A stretch of 5,137 bases of DNA from an uncultured Novosphingobium sp. (GTDB lineage Bacteria; Pseudomonadota; Alphaproteobacteria; Sphingomonadales; Sphingomonadaceae), in contig CALCQB010000108.1 of assembly GCA_937897535.1 (NCBI GenBank), positions 1-5,137 of the forward strand. Direction: 5' to 3'. Position numbers and translations under genes: made by a program. A model generated the notes under the pieces. The model was not told the origin of the DNA. It ran no database searches and saw only the letters and a list, made by a program, of their open reading frames with translations. Position 1 is the stretch's first letter; each line of letters starts with the position of its first letter. This document shows, one piece after another, positions 1 through 5,137 of the stretch.

Positions 1-92
1 AGAGAATCGTGCGCTTCATGAGCAGCCATCTACCCCGCTGCGCAGGCCATGGCGAGTCGAGACTATGGTCCTGCTGCGCGGGGTTGAGTTCG

Positions 93-113
93 CCCCTCCC
101 CGGCGGGGAGGGG
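93..113. repeat. GC-rich perfect hairpin downstream of folD
   Basis: Arms CCCCTCCCC (93-101) and GGGGAGGGG (105-113) form a perfect 9-bp stem around a GGC loop, 30 bases past the folD stop. In the direction of folD transcription no T-tract follows the stem; an oligo-T stretch (CTTTTAA) precedes it instead. It is therefore not a canonical intrinsic terminator for folD. It could still act as a 3'-end-protecting hairpin or a dispersed intergenic palindrome; similar CCCCTCCC/GGGAGGGG palindromes are common between genes in sphingomonads and related alphaproteobacteria (recalled, not searched). The structure is seen directly; its role is inferred. Confidence 0.6.
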
Positions 114-142
114 TTAAAAGAACTCGAAAGCCGACCTTGCGG

Positions 143-1039
143 TCAGATCGCTCCGTCGGCCAGCGCGACCCCGGCATTGCGGTGCGCGGCAACCAGCGCG
201 TTGCGCAGCAGCACCGCGATGGTCATCGGCCCGACCCCGCCGGGAACCGGGGTGACCGCCGCGGCCACTTCGACCGCCTCGGCATAGTCGACGTCGCCAA
301 CCAATCGCCCCTTGGCTTCGCCCTCGGCCGGGGGCAGTCGGTTGATCCCGACGTCGATCACGGTCGCGCCGGGCTTGAGCCAATCGCCCTTGACCATCTC
401 GGGCCGGCCGACCGCCGCCACGACGATATCGGCACGGCGGACCACCGCCGGCAGGTCTTTGGTCCGGCTGTGCGCGATCGTGACGGTGCAGCTTTCGGCC
501 AGCAGCAATTGCGCCATCGGCTTGCCGACCAGGATCGAGCGGCCGATTACCACGGCATCGAGCCCGGACAGCGAGCCAAGCTGGTCCTTGAGCAGCATCA
601 GCGAGCCCAGCGGCGTGCACGGCACCAGCCCCGGCAGACCGAGCGCGAGGCGGCCGGTGCTGATCGGGGTCAGGCCATCGACGTCCTTGGCCGGGCTGAT
701 CCGCTCGACCACCGCCTGCTCGTCCAGGTGCTTGGGCAGCGGCAGCTGGACCAGGATTCCATCGACCAGCGGATCGGCATTGAGCCGGTCAACCAGCGCG
801 ATCAAGACTTCCTGGGTGGTATCCTCGGGCAGGCGATGCTCGAAGCTCGCCATGCCGCAGGCGACGGTCTGCTTGGCCTTCGAGGCGACATAGACCTGGC
901 TGGCCGGGTCTTCGCCCACCAGCACCACCGCCAGTCCGGCCTTGCGCCCGGCGCTTTGCGCAAAGGTTGCCGCAAATTCGGCGACCCGGCCGCGCAGGGT
1001 GGCGGCAAAGGCTTTTCCGTCGATGATCGAGGCGGTCAT
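143..1039 (-). CDS. folD: FolD, methylenetetrahydrofolate dehydrogenase / methenyltetrahydrofolate cyclohydrolase
   Basis: Bifunctional cytosolic enzyme that oxidises 5,10-methylene-THF with NADP+ and hydrolyses methenyl-THF to 10-formyl-THF, supplying one-carbon units for purines and formyl-Met-tRNA. The 298-residue product has the family's usual length and every signature. VGEDPASQVYVASKAK (41-56) carries the catalytic Tyr50 and Lys54, at the same positions as in E. coli FolD. VDGILVQLPLP (92-102) and KDVDG (118-122, Asp121) line the folate pocket. The Rossmann nucleotide site VVIGRSILVGKP spans 163-174, with Arg167-Ser168 in the usual cofactor-phosphate position. TPVPGGVGPMT (263-273) is the C-terminal signature. 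The ATG directly follows the TAA of the upstream yggT-like gene, with an AAGGA ribosome site six bases before it inside that gene, so the start is well supported and translational coupling is likely. Identity is essentially certain. Confidence 0.97.
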   Translation of the reverse strand: MTASIIDGKAFAATLRGRVAEFAATFAQSAGRKAGLAVVLVGEDPASQVYVASKAKQTVACGMASFEHRLPEDTTQEVLIALVDRLNADPLVDGILVQLPLPKHLDEQAVVERISPAKDVDGLTPISTGRLALGLPGLVPCTPLGSLMLLKDQLGSLSGLDAVVIGRSILVGKPMAQLLLAESCTVTIAHSRTKDLPAVVRRADIVVAAVGRPEMVKGDWLKPGATVIDVGINRLPPAEGEAKGRLVGDVDYAEAVEVAAAVTPVPGGVGPMTIAVLLRNALVAAHRNAGVALADGAI

Positions 1040-1330
1040 TTACATTCCTTGCGAAGCAACCTGAACGAGAATCCGTTCGAGGATGGTAAGGCCGAAGATC
1101 AAGACCATCGGCGACAGGTCGAGCGGGCGGGTATCGGGCATGATCTTCTGGATCGGGCGCAACACCGGATCGAGCAGCATGTTGCAGCTACGAAAGATCG
1201 CCCCGGCAATCTCGTTGTGCGGGTTGACCACGTTGAAGGCGAACAGCAGCGAGACCACGAACTGCACGATCACCAGCGCAATGATGAGCTGTACGAGGAG
1301 CGAAACCACGCTGATCAAAATCAAGAGCAC
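1040..1330 (-). CDS. YggT family small integral membrane protein
   Basis: Member of the YggT/YlmG family (Pfam YGGT, PF02325), conserved in bacteria and plastids. Relatives have been linked to cell division or membrane organisation, but no biochemical activity is settled. The product is about 96 residues, the size of a single YGGT unit; the E. coli protein has two. It has a hydrophobic segment at about 2-32, then NxxNPHNEIAGAIFRSCNML (33-52) and the family signature LLDPVLRPIQKIMP (52-65, with Asp54-Pro55 and Arg58-Pro59). A second hydrophobic segment (about 70-91) begins at the typical LDLSPMVLI. I chose the GTG at 1330 because GAGGA (1338-1342) lies seven bases upstream; the TTG two codons earlier (1336) would sit one base from that site. 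The TAA stop abuts the folD ATG, so the two genes are co-transcribed and probably coupled. Family assignment is firm; cellular role is unknown here. Confidence 0.9.
   Translation of the reverse strand: MLLILISVVSLLVQLIIALVIVQFVVSLLFAFNVVNPHNEIAGAIFRSCNMLLDPVLRPIQKIMPDTRPLDLSPMVLIFGLTILERILVQVASQGM
1046..1050 (-). promoter_or_regulatory. Ribosome binding site of folD, inside the yggT end
   Basis: AAGGA on the minus strand lies six bases before the folD ATG and overlaps the last codons of the upstream YggT-family gene. It fixes the folD start. It also implies that ribosomes finishing the upstream gene end at the folD initiation site. Confidence 0.75.
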
Positions 1331-1337
1331 AAGCAAA

Positions 1338-1342
1338 TCCTC
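1338..1342 (-). promoter_or_regulatory. Ribosome binding site deciding the GTG start of the YggT gene
   Basis: GAGGA, within the purine stretch GGAAGAGGA (1338-1346), reads on the minus strand and ends seven bases before GTG at 1330. The alternative TTG at 1336 would leave only one base, too close for normal initiation. The site therefore favours the GTG and a 96-residue product. Confidence 0.65.
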
Positions 1343-1409
1343 TTCCGGTTGGTGCGGCGCTGATAGCCGAAGGCCATGCAGCGGAGCAACCGGAGCTTCT
1401 CCCGGGATT

Positions 1410-1438
1410 TTTGTATGCGTTGCTTACTAATTTGGCAA
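1410..1438 (-). promoter_or_regulatory. Putative sigma-70-type promoter of yggT-folD
   Basis: On the minus strand, TTGCCA (1433-1438, five of six matches to TTGACA) is followed after exactly 17 bases by TACAAA (1410-1415, four of six to TATAAT). The element lies in a locally AT-richer island within GC-rich DNA, and the start codon is about 80 bases downstream. The predicted 5' leader is roughly 70 bases. This is pattern matching only; alphaproteobacterial promoters tolerate wide deviation. Confidence 0.45.
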
Positions 1439-1464
1439 GGGGGAGGCGCGCAAAACCGCTGCTG

Positions 1465-1500
1465 CCCTTTCGCCCCCTCACCCGCCCCCAACCACAACCC
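1465..1500 (-). other. G-run tract with G-quadruplex potential
   Basis: Reading the minus strand, runs of G occur at 1500-1498 (3), 1489-1485 (5), 1483-1481 (3), 1477-1473 (5) and 1467-1465 (3). The last four are joined by loops of one, three and five bases, which fits the standard rule of four runs of at least three G with loops of one to seven. The tract sits about 27 bases upstream of the putative yggT -35 box, on the non-template strand. Whether it folds or matters is not shown by sequence; GC-rich genomes contain such runs by chance. Confidence 0.5.
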
Positions 1501-1525
1501 GTCACCCTGAACTTGTTTCAGGGTC
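1501..1525 (+). repeat. REP-like palindrome, left copy
   Basis: A 25-base unit containing CCCTGAA-CTTGT-TTCAGGG: a perfect 7-bp stem with a 5-base loop, flanked by GTCAC on the outer side and GTC on the inner side. It matches the reverse complement of the unit at 1613-1637 at 24 of 25 positions. I recognise this palindrome as a dispersed intergenic repeat in sphingomonad genomes (memory, not a search). The paired inverted arrangement resembles BIME-type REP doublets mobilised by RAYT transposases. Confidence 0.8.
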
Positions 1526-1612
1526 TATCGGGCCGAATGGCCAAAGCGCGCCGTCGCAGCCAAACCTTGGGCTCGGCTGCCGATCGCACAGGGCGGGCCC
1601 GGCGGAGAAATG

Positions 1613-1637
1613 GACCCTGAAACGAGTTCAGGGTGAC
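1613..1637 (-). repeat. REP-like palindrome, right copy (inverted)
   Basis: This is the inverted partner of the unit at 1501-1525, differing at one base in the loop. On this strand it reads CCCTGAA-CTCGT-TTCAGGG followed by TCCATTTCTCC. It starts 34 bases after the stop of the lipoprotein gene, so its hairpin would form in that transcript's 3' trailer. There is no proper T-tract, so it is at best a weak terminator or an exonuclease-blocking hairpin. Confidence 0.8.
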
Positions 1638-1671
1638 GAACTTGGAGTTTGTTGGCCGGGGCGACCAAACC

Positions 1672-2220
1672 CTAGCCCGGCAAATCCACCCGCTCGATAT
1701 GCCAGCGCAGCTGGGCCGGGCTGGCACCATCGACGTCGTTGACCCGGCGCACCACGATCTTGCCCTGAAAGGTCTTGCCGCCGCCCGAGACGGTCAGCGG
1801 GACCTCATAATAGAGCGAGCCCGCGCCGCCTTCGACAAAGCCTTCACCAAAGCTGACCGTGGTCAGGCCAAGCGGGCCGAACCGGGCGCGGTGCTCGGCG
1901 GCGGACATGCCCTGGTGCTCGCCCCAAAGCGCGGCGGCGCGGTCATAATCCTGATGCTCGATCGCGCGGGCCCATTCGAGCAGGACATTGCGCGCGCCCT
2001 TCTCGCCCTTTTCGGCTTCGGGGGTGAGCACGGGAGCGGTCATGGCTGGGGGCGAGGACGCGGCGCTTTGGCCGGGCGTGGTACCGCTTGGCTCGGCCGG
2101 AATTTCCAGTGAAATTGCGGCCTCGCTCGGCTGCGCCTTTGGCTCTGCGGCTGGATTGCAACCGGCCGACAGGACAGTGAGCGCCGAAAGCAGCGTGATC
2201 GGGATCATGCGCGACATCAT
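1672..2220 (-). CDS. Putative outer-membrane-anchored lipoprotein of unknown function
   Basis: I do not recognise this as a named protein. From the tandem ATG-ATG at 2220 the product has 182 residues. An N-terminal hydrophobic stretch ends in a lipobox, LSAGC (17-21), with Cys21 as the predicted lipidation site; the residue after it is Asn, not Asp, which fits export to the outer membrane. Residues 22-70 are a low-complexity Ala/Pro/Ser/Glu linker. A compact domain follows (about 74-180): an amphipathic helix ARNVLLEWARAIEHQDYDRAAALW (76-99), then beta-rich segments (FGEGFVEGGAGSLYYEVPL, KTFQGKIVVRRV, LRWHIERVDL). That helix-then-curved-sheet pattern resembles NTF2-like/SnoaL folds, but this is inference with no motif proof. 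A longer frame reaching 2364 overlaps argB and would bury the signal peptide, so it is rejected. No strong ribosome site is visible. The gene starts 47 bases after argB on the same strand and may be co-transcribed with it. Confidence 0.82.
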   Translation of the reverse strand: MMSRMIPITLLSALTVLSAGCNPAAEPKAQPSEAAISLEIPAEPSGTTPGQSAASSPPAMTAPVLTPEAEKGEKGARNVLLEWARAIEHQDYDRAAALWGEHQGMSAAEHRARFGPLGLTTVSFGEGFVEGGAGSLYYEVPLTVSGGGKTFQGKIVVRRVNDVDGASPAQLRWHIERVDLPG

Positions 2221-2267
2221 TTGCGCCAAACGCGCCGCCGCTCTGCCGGGTTCCCGCAGGCCGATGA

Positions 2268-3164
2268 TCAGACCCGGATCAGCGTGCCCGCGCCGCGCGA
2301 GGTGAAGATTTCGAGAAGCATCGCGTGCGGCACCCGGCCATCGAGCACCACTGCCGCCTCGCACCCGGCCTCGACCGCGTGAATGCAGGTTTCGAGCTTG
2401 GGGATCATCCCGCCGCTGATCGTGCCATCGGCCCGAAGCGCCGCGATATCGGCGGGGCGAAGGTCGGTCAGCAGCTGCTTGTCCTTGTCCAGCACCCCCG
2501 CCACGTCGGTCAGCAGGAACAGCCGCGCCGCGCCCAGCGCCGCGGCGATCGCGCCCGCCATGGTGTCGGCGTTGATATTGTAGGTCTCGCCATCCTCGCC
2601 CACCGCGATCGGGGCGATCACCGGGATCATCCCGGCGTCGGAAATGGTCTTGATCACCGTGGTATCGACCGATTTGGGTTCGCCGACAAAGCCCAGATCA
2701 ACCACCTGTTCGATCTGGCTATCGGGGTCCTTGGTGGTCCGCTGGACCTTGCTGGCGGTGACCAGCCCGCCGTCCTTGCCCGAAATGCCGATCGCCTTGC
2801 CCCCGGCCCCGGCGATCCAGCGGACGATCTCCTTGTTGATCCCGCCCGACAGCACCATCTCGGCAACCTCGGCGGTGGCCTTGTCGGTCACCCGCAGGCC
2901 GTCGACGAACTTGCTTTCCACGCCCAGCTTCTTGAGCATCGCGCCGATCTGCGGGCCGCCGCCGTGGACCACCACCGGGTTGATCCCGACCGCTTTCAGC
3001 AGCACGACATCCTCGGCGAAATCGTGCGCCAGCTCGGGATCGCCCATCGCGTGGCCGCCGTATTTGACCACGAAGGTCTGGCCGGCATAGCGCTGGAGGT
3101 ACGGCAGCGCCTCGACCAGCGTTTCGGCCTTGGCAAGCATTGCGGGATCGTGGTTGTGCGGCAT
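2268..3164 (-). CDS. argB: ArgB, acetylglutamate kinase
   Basis: Cytosolic amino-acid kinase that phosphorylates N-acetyl-L-glutamate with ATP, the second step of arginine (ornithine) biosynthesis. The 298-residue sequence has the full family set. VVKYGGHAM (32-40, Lys34) binds phosphate, VVVHGGGPQI (64-73) is the glycine loop, and FVDGLRVTD (86-94) is the substrate site. NINADTMAG (196-204) includes the catalytic Asp200, LLTDVAGVLD spans 217-226, and GGMIPKLE (251-258) carries the conserved Lys256. It is about 40 residues longer than the arginine-insensitive E. coli enzyme. The extra N-terminal helix (ETLVEALPYLQRYAGQTF, 14-31) and the C-terminal H280-xxxx-E285-IFTSRGAGT are typical of hexameric, arginine-inhibited kinases, so feedback inhibition is inferred. 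An in-frame TAA lies five codons before the ATG, confining the start. A 43-base gap separates it from the upstream transporter gene. Confidence 0.97.
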   Translation of the reverse strand: MPHNHDPAMLAKAETLVEALPYLQRYAGQTFVVKYGGHAMGDPELAHDFAEDVVLLKAVGINPVVVHGGGPQIGAMLKKLGVESKFVDGLRVTDKATAEVAEMVLSGGINKEIVRWIAGAGGKAIGISGKDGGLVTASKVQRTTKDPDSQIEQVVDLGFVGEPKSVDTTVIKTISDAGMIPVIAPIAVGEDGETYNINADTMAGAIAAALGAARLFLLTDVAGVLDKDKQLLTDLRPADIAALRADGTISGGMIPKLETCIHAVEAGCEAAVVLDGRVPHAMLLEIFTSRGAGTLIRV

Positions 3165-3207
3165 GATGAGGGCGCTTTAGCCCGCTTTGCCGGGAATTGA
3201 AGCGTTT

Positions 3208-3867
3208 TTAGGCCGGTGCGCGATCCAGCCAGCGTCCCAGCTTGACGAACACCACGATCAGCGGCGGGACCATGATCGTCGAAAGCACCAGCTTGGAGAT
3301 GATCTGGCCTTCCATGATCTGCATCAGCGGGATGTCCTGGCCGTAGAAGCTGATCGTGATGAACAGGATCGTATCGACGATCTGCGACAGCAGGCTGGCG
3401 ATCCACGCGCGCAGCACAAGCGCCTTGCCCTGCCCACCAGCGATCCGGCTGAACAGATAGACGTTGAGCGTCTGCGAGGTGCCATAGGAGATCAGCCCGG
3501 CAAACTGCATCCGCACGCCCTGGCCGAGCAATTTCGCGAAGGCATCCTGATCGGTCCAGAACGAGGCTGGCGGGACCACCCGGATCACCACGGTCAGCAT
3601 CACCATCGAGACGATCAGCGGCACGAAGCCATAGCGGACCAGCTGGTTGGCGCGATCCTGCCCGAACAGTTCGGCCACCGCGCTGGACAGGATAACCAGG
3701 AACAGGAACGCGAAGATCCCGCTTTCCACCGCCAGATCGCCCAGCACCGGCCAGTGCCCGAGCGACGCGAGCTTGACCCCCATCACCCCGGCGAGGACGC
3801 ACAATCCGCCGTAAAGCAACGAAAACATGAAGAGCGAACGCGGGAAGCCGGGGGTCTGGTTCTGCAT
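3208..3867 (-). CDS. Queuosine precursor transporter, YhhQ / COG1738 (DUF165, VUT) family
   Basis: Inner-membrane protein of the family that includes E. coli YhhQ, which imports 7-deazaguanine precursors (preQ0/preQ1) used to build queuosine in the tRNA anticodon wobble position. From ATG at 3867 it has 219 residues, normal for the family, with about six hydrophobic segments (roughly 12-36, 48-68, 79-98, 120-140, 155-175, 190-210). The stretch LSSAVAELFG (60-69) corresponds to the family's conserved acidic motif. SQTLNVYLFSRIAGG (131-145) and LRAWIASLLSQIVDTILFI (152-170, with Arg153, Ser161-Gln162 and Asp165) form the most diagnostic block. A GTG at 3909 would add 14 residues of charged, non-family sequence, so the ATG is preferred. 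Neither start has a clear ribosome site. The gene is divergent from nupC and 43 bases upstream of argB. Exact substrate within the family is inferred. Confidence 0.9.
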   Translation of the reverse strand: MQNQTPGFPRSLFMFSLLYGGLCVLAGVMGVKLASLGHWPVLGDLAVESGIFAFLFLVILSSAVAELFGQDRANQLVRYGFVPLIVSMVMLTVVIRVVPPASFWTDQDAFAKLLGQGVRMQFAGLISYGTSQTLNVYLFSRIAGGQGKALVLRAWIASLLSQIVDTILFITISFYGQDIPLMQIMEGQIISKLVLSTIMVPPLIVVFVKLGRWLDRAPA

Positions 3868-3945
3868 CGCGCAAGGCTTAACGCGGGTTCGGCGCAAGTA
3901 AATGCCCACCGCGCGTTCCGTTCACAGCTTGCTGCGGTGCCCGAT

Positions 3946-3973
3946 TTGACTGTCCGGCAAAGCCCGTTACCAC
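3946..3973 (+). promoter_or_regulatory. Putative promoter of the nucleoside transporter gene
   Basis: TTGACT (3946-3951, five of six matches to the -35 consensus) is followed after 16 bases by TACCAC (3968-3973, only three of six to the -10). The start codon is about 37 bases downstream. The -35 is convincing and the -10 is weak. No operator palindrome is obvious beyond a 6-bp inverted repeat (CACCGC at 3907-3912, GCGGTG at 3934-3939). Confidence 0.4.
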
Positions 3974-4010
3974 TCCCGCAGACTTATTTCCCCGGGGGAC
4001 GCACCGTACC

Positions 4011-5137
4011 ATGTCGCACCTGATGAGCCTTGTCGGCATCGTCCTGATCCTTGCCATCGCCTTCGTGCTTTCGTCCGACCGCAAGGGAATCCGCCCGCGG
4101 GTGGTCGGCGCGGCCTTTGCGCTGCAAGCCGGGTTCGCCGCGCTGGTGCTCTATGTGCCGTGGGGCAACCGGGTGCTGCAGGGCATCGCCGGCGGGGTCT
4201 CGGCGCTGCTCGGCTATGCTCACGCCGGGACCGAGTTCATCTTCGGCCCGCTGGCCAAGCCGGAGATCGGCGGCAATTCGTTCGCGATCGCCGCGCTGCC
4301 GGTGATCATCTTCTTCGCCGCGCTGATTTCGGTGCTGTACTATGTCGGGATCATGCAGCTGGTGATCCGCTGGGTCGGCGGGGCGCTGGAAAAGCTGACC
4401 GGGATCAGCAAGGTCGAAAGCCTGTCGGCCGCGGCCAACATTTTCGTCGGCCAGTCGGAAAGCCCGCTGGTGATCCGGCCCTACCTCGCCGCGCTGACCC
4501 CCAGCCAGCTGTTCTGCCTGATGAGCGTCGGGATGGCCGGGGTCGCCGGGACGATCCTCGCGGCTTATGCCAGCATGGGAATCCGGATCGACTATCTGGT
4601 CGCCGCCGCTTTCATGTCGGCGCCGGGCGGGATCCTGATGGCCAAGATCATCATGCCCGATCCCAAGGACGAGCCGCTGGTCGAGCCCGACGAGGTCAAG
4701 ATCCCCGACGAGGAGGAACGCCCCGCCAACGTGATCATGGCCGCCGCCCAAGGCGCGCAGACCGGGGTCAAGCTGGCGGTGATGGTCGGGGCGATGGTGC
4801 TGGCCTTCGTCGCGCTGGTCGCGCTGGCCAACGGCATCCTTGGCGGGATCGGCAGCTGGTTCGGCATGCCGGAACTGTCGTTCCAGCTGGTGCTCGGCTA
4901 TGTCTTCGCACCGATCTTTTACCTGCTTGGTGCGCCCAGCTGGGCCGAATCGATGACCGCAGGGGGCTTTTTCGGGACCAAAGTGGTGCTGAACGAATTC
5001 GTCGCCTTCATCGATCTGGGCGCGGCGCAGGGCCTGTCGGAAAAAACCATCGGGATCGTCACCTTCGCGCTGTGCGGGTTTGCCAACTTCAGCTCGATCG
5101 CGATCCAGATGGCGGTGACCGGCGGCCTTGCCCCCAA
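4011..5137 (+). CDS. NupC-family concentrative nucleoside transporter (CNT), 3' end cut off by the window
   Basis: Cation-coupled inner-membrane symporter that imports nucleosides. The visible 375 residues are open to the window edge; the family is usually 400-425 long, so roughly the last 25-50 are missing. GGNSFAIAALPVIIFFAALI (87-106) is the CNT gating region. GQSESPLVIRPY (147-158) is helical hairpin 1, equivalent to GQTEAPL in Vibrio cholerae CNT, with Gln148 and Glu150 as ligand residues. NEFVAF (328-333, Glu329) and CGFANFSSIAIQ (355-366, Phe357, Asn359, Ser362) complete the nucleoside site. A charged loop rich in Glu/Asp/Pro (216-240) interrupts the membrane segments and is probably cytoplasmic. 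The start ATG follows GGGGGA (3994-3999) at 11 bases, a slightly long spacing; Met5 (4023) has no better site. All key residues are present, so it should be active. Purine versus pyrimidine preference and Na+ versus H+ coupling cannot be read from this. Confidence 0.95.
   Translation, partial: MSHLMSLVGIVLILAIAFVLSSDRKGIRPRVVGAAFALQAGFAALVLYVPWGNRVLQGIAGGVSALLGYAHAGTEFIFGPLAKPEIGGNSFAIAALPVIIFFAALISVLYYVGIMQLVIRWVGGALEKLTGISKVESLSAAANIFVGQSESPLVIRPYLAALTPSQLFCLMSVGMAGVAGTILAAYASMGIRIDYLVAAAFMSAPGGILMAKIIMPDPKDEPLVEPDEVKIPDEEERPANVIMAAAQGAQTGVKLAVMVGAMVLAFVALVALANGILGGIGSWFGMPELSFQLVLGYVFAPIFYLLGAPSWAESMTAGGFFGTKVVLNEFVAFIDLGAAQGLSEKTIGIVTFALCGFANFSSIAIQMAVTGGLAP

Larger units (their letters stand above)
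1331..1671. other. Non-coding intergenic region between the lipoprotein gene and yggT
   Basis: No believable gene is found in either strand over about 340 bases. From right to left, in the direction of transcription, it holds an inverted pair of REP-like palindromes (1613-1637 and 1501-1525) enclosing 87 bases. Next comes a tract of G-runs on the minus strand (1465-1500), then the putative yggT promoter (1410-1438), then the yggT leader and ribosome site. Short open frames here overlap the repeats and resemble no protein I know. The region most likely separates an upstream argB/lipoprotein unit from a downstream yggT-folD unit. Confidence 0.7.

Noticed and set aside
1..19. Possible start of another minus-strand gene at 19 (Met-Lys-Arg-Thr-Ile-Leu)
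   Set aside because: It looks like the beginning of a signal peptide, but only six codons are visible and there is no clear ribosome site, so it cannot be supported.
65..1363. Long open frame (432 codons) on the plus strand opposite folD and yggT
   Set aside because: Its product is a run of Arg, Asp, His, Gln and Gly with no domain. This is typical of the antisense of GC-rich coding DNA. FolD on the other strand has all catalytic motifs.
2243..2259. Bulged hairpin CTGCGGGAACCCGGCAG between argB and the lipoprotein gene as a terminator
   Set aside because: The stem is short with a bulge, no T-tract follows, and the next gene starts within 25 bases on the same strand. Chance structure is more likely.
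2221..2364. N-terminal extension of the lipoprotein gene into argB
   Set aside because: It would place 48 Arg/Gly/Ala-rich residues before a clean signal peptide and lipobox and overlap the argB end. The ATG-ATG at 2220 is the sensible start.
2325..3200. Open frame of 291 codons on the plus strand opposite argB
   Set aside because: It is an antisense shadow rich in His, Asp, Arg and Gly, fully explained by the codon bias of argB.
3868..3909. GTG start at 3909 adding 14 residues to the queuosine transporter
   Set aside because: The added residues are basic and unlike the family. The ATG at 3867 gives the normal length.
3187..4023. Open frame of 278 codons on the plus strand opposite the queuosine transporter
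   Set aside because: The composition is hydrophilic, His/Gln/Asp-rich and domainless, while the minus strand encodes a coherent multi-pass membrane protein.
3984..4751. Open frame of 255 codons on the minus strand opposite nupC
   Set aside because: The nupC frame carries the CNT signatures through this stretch. The antisense product is low-complexity.

Overview
The window looks like ordinary chromosome from a high-GC alphaproteobacterium, most likely a sphingomonad (Sphingomonadales). The evidence is the strong G/C bias at third codon positions, the protein sequences, and an intergenic palindrome (CCCTGAA-loop-TTCAGGG flanked by GTCAC and GTC) of a kind I recognise from sphingomonad genomes. 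The genus cannot be fixed from the sequence alone. I see no insertion sequence, phage gene, CRISPR array, tRNA or rRNA.

Layout. Five genes run leftward on the minus strand: a queuosine-precursor transporter of the YhhQ/COG1738 family (3867 to 3208), argB acetylglutamate kinase (3164 to 2268), an unrecognised small lipoprotein (2220 to 1672), a YggT-family membrane protein (1330 to 1040) and folD (1039 to 143). A divergent gene starts at 4011 on the plus strand and runs off the right edge. It encodes a concentrative nucleoside transporter of the NupC/CNT family.

Transcription units (inferred). The transporter, argB and lipoprotein genes are 43 and 47 bases apart and could form one unit. yggT and folD are coupled with no spacer: the TAA stop is immediately followed by the folD ATG. 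They appear to have their own promoter at about 1410-1438. A non-coding stretch of roughly 340 bases (1331-1671) separates the two units. It holds an inverted pair of REP-like palindromes, a G-rich tract with quadruplex potential on the minus strand, and the putative yggT promoter. A second GC-rich hairpin follows folD. The divergent 143-base gap 3868-4010 probably holds the nupC promoter.

Functions. FolD makes 10-formyl-THF for purines and formyl-Met. ArgB catalyses the second, usually feedback-controlled step of arginine synthesis. The two transporters import a 7-deazaguanine tRNA-modification precursor and nucleosides. These are housekeeping functions, and no new biological system is evident. 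The parts most worth a second look are the structured intergenic region 1465-1637 and the unclassified lipoprotein. Long open frames opposite folD, argB, the queuosine transporter and nupC are composition artefacts and were rejected.
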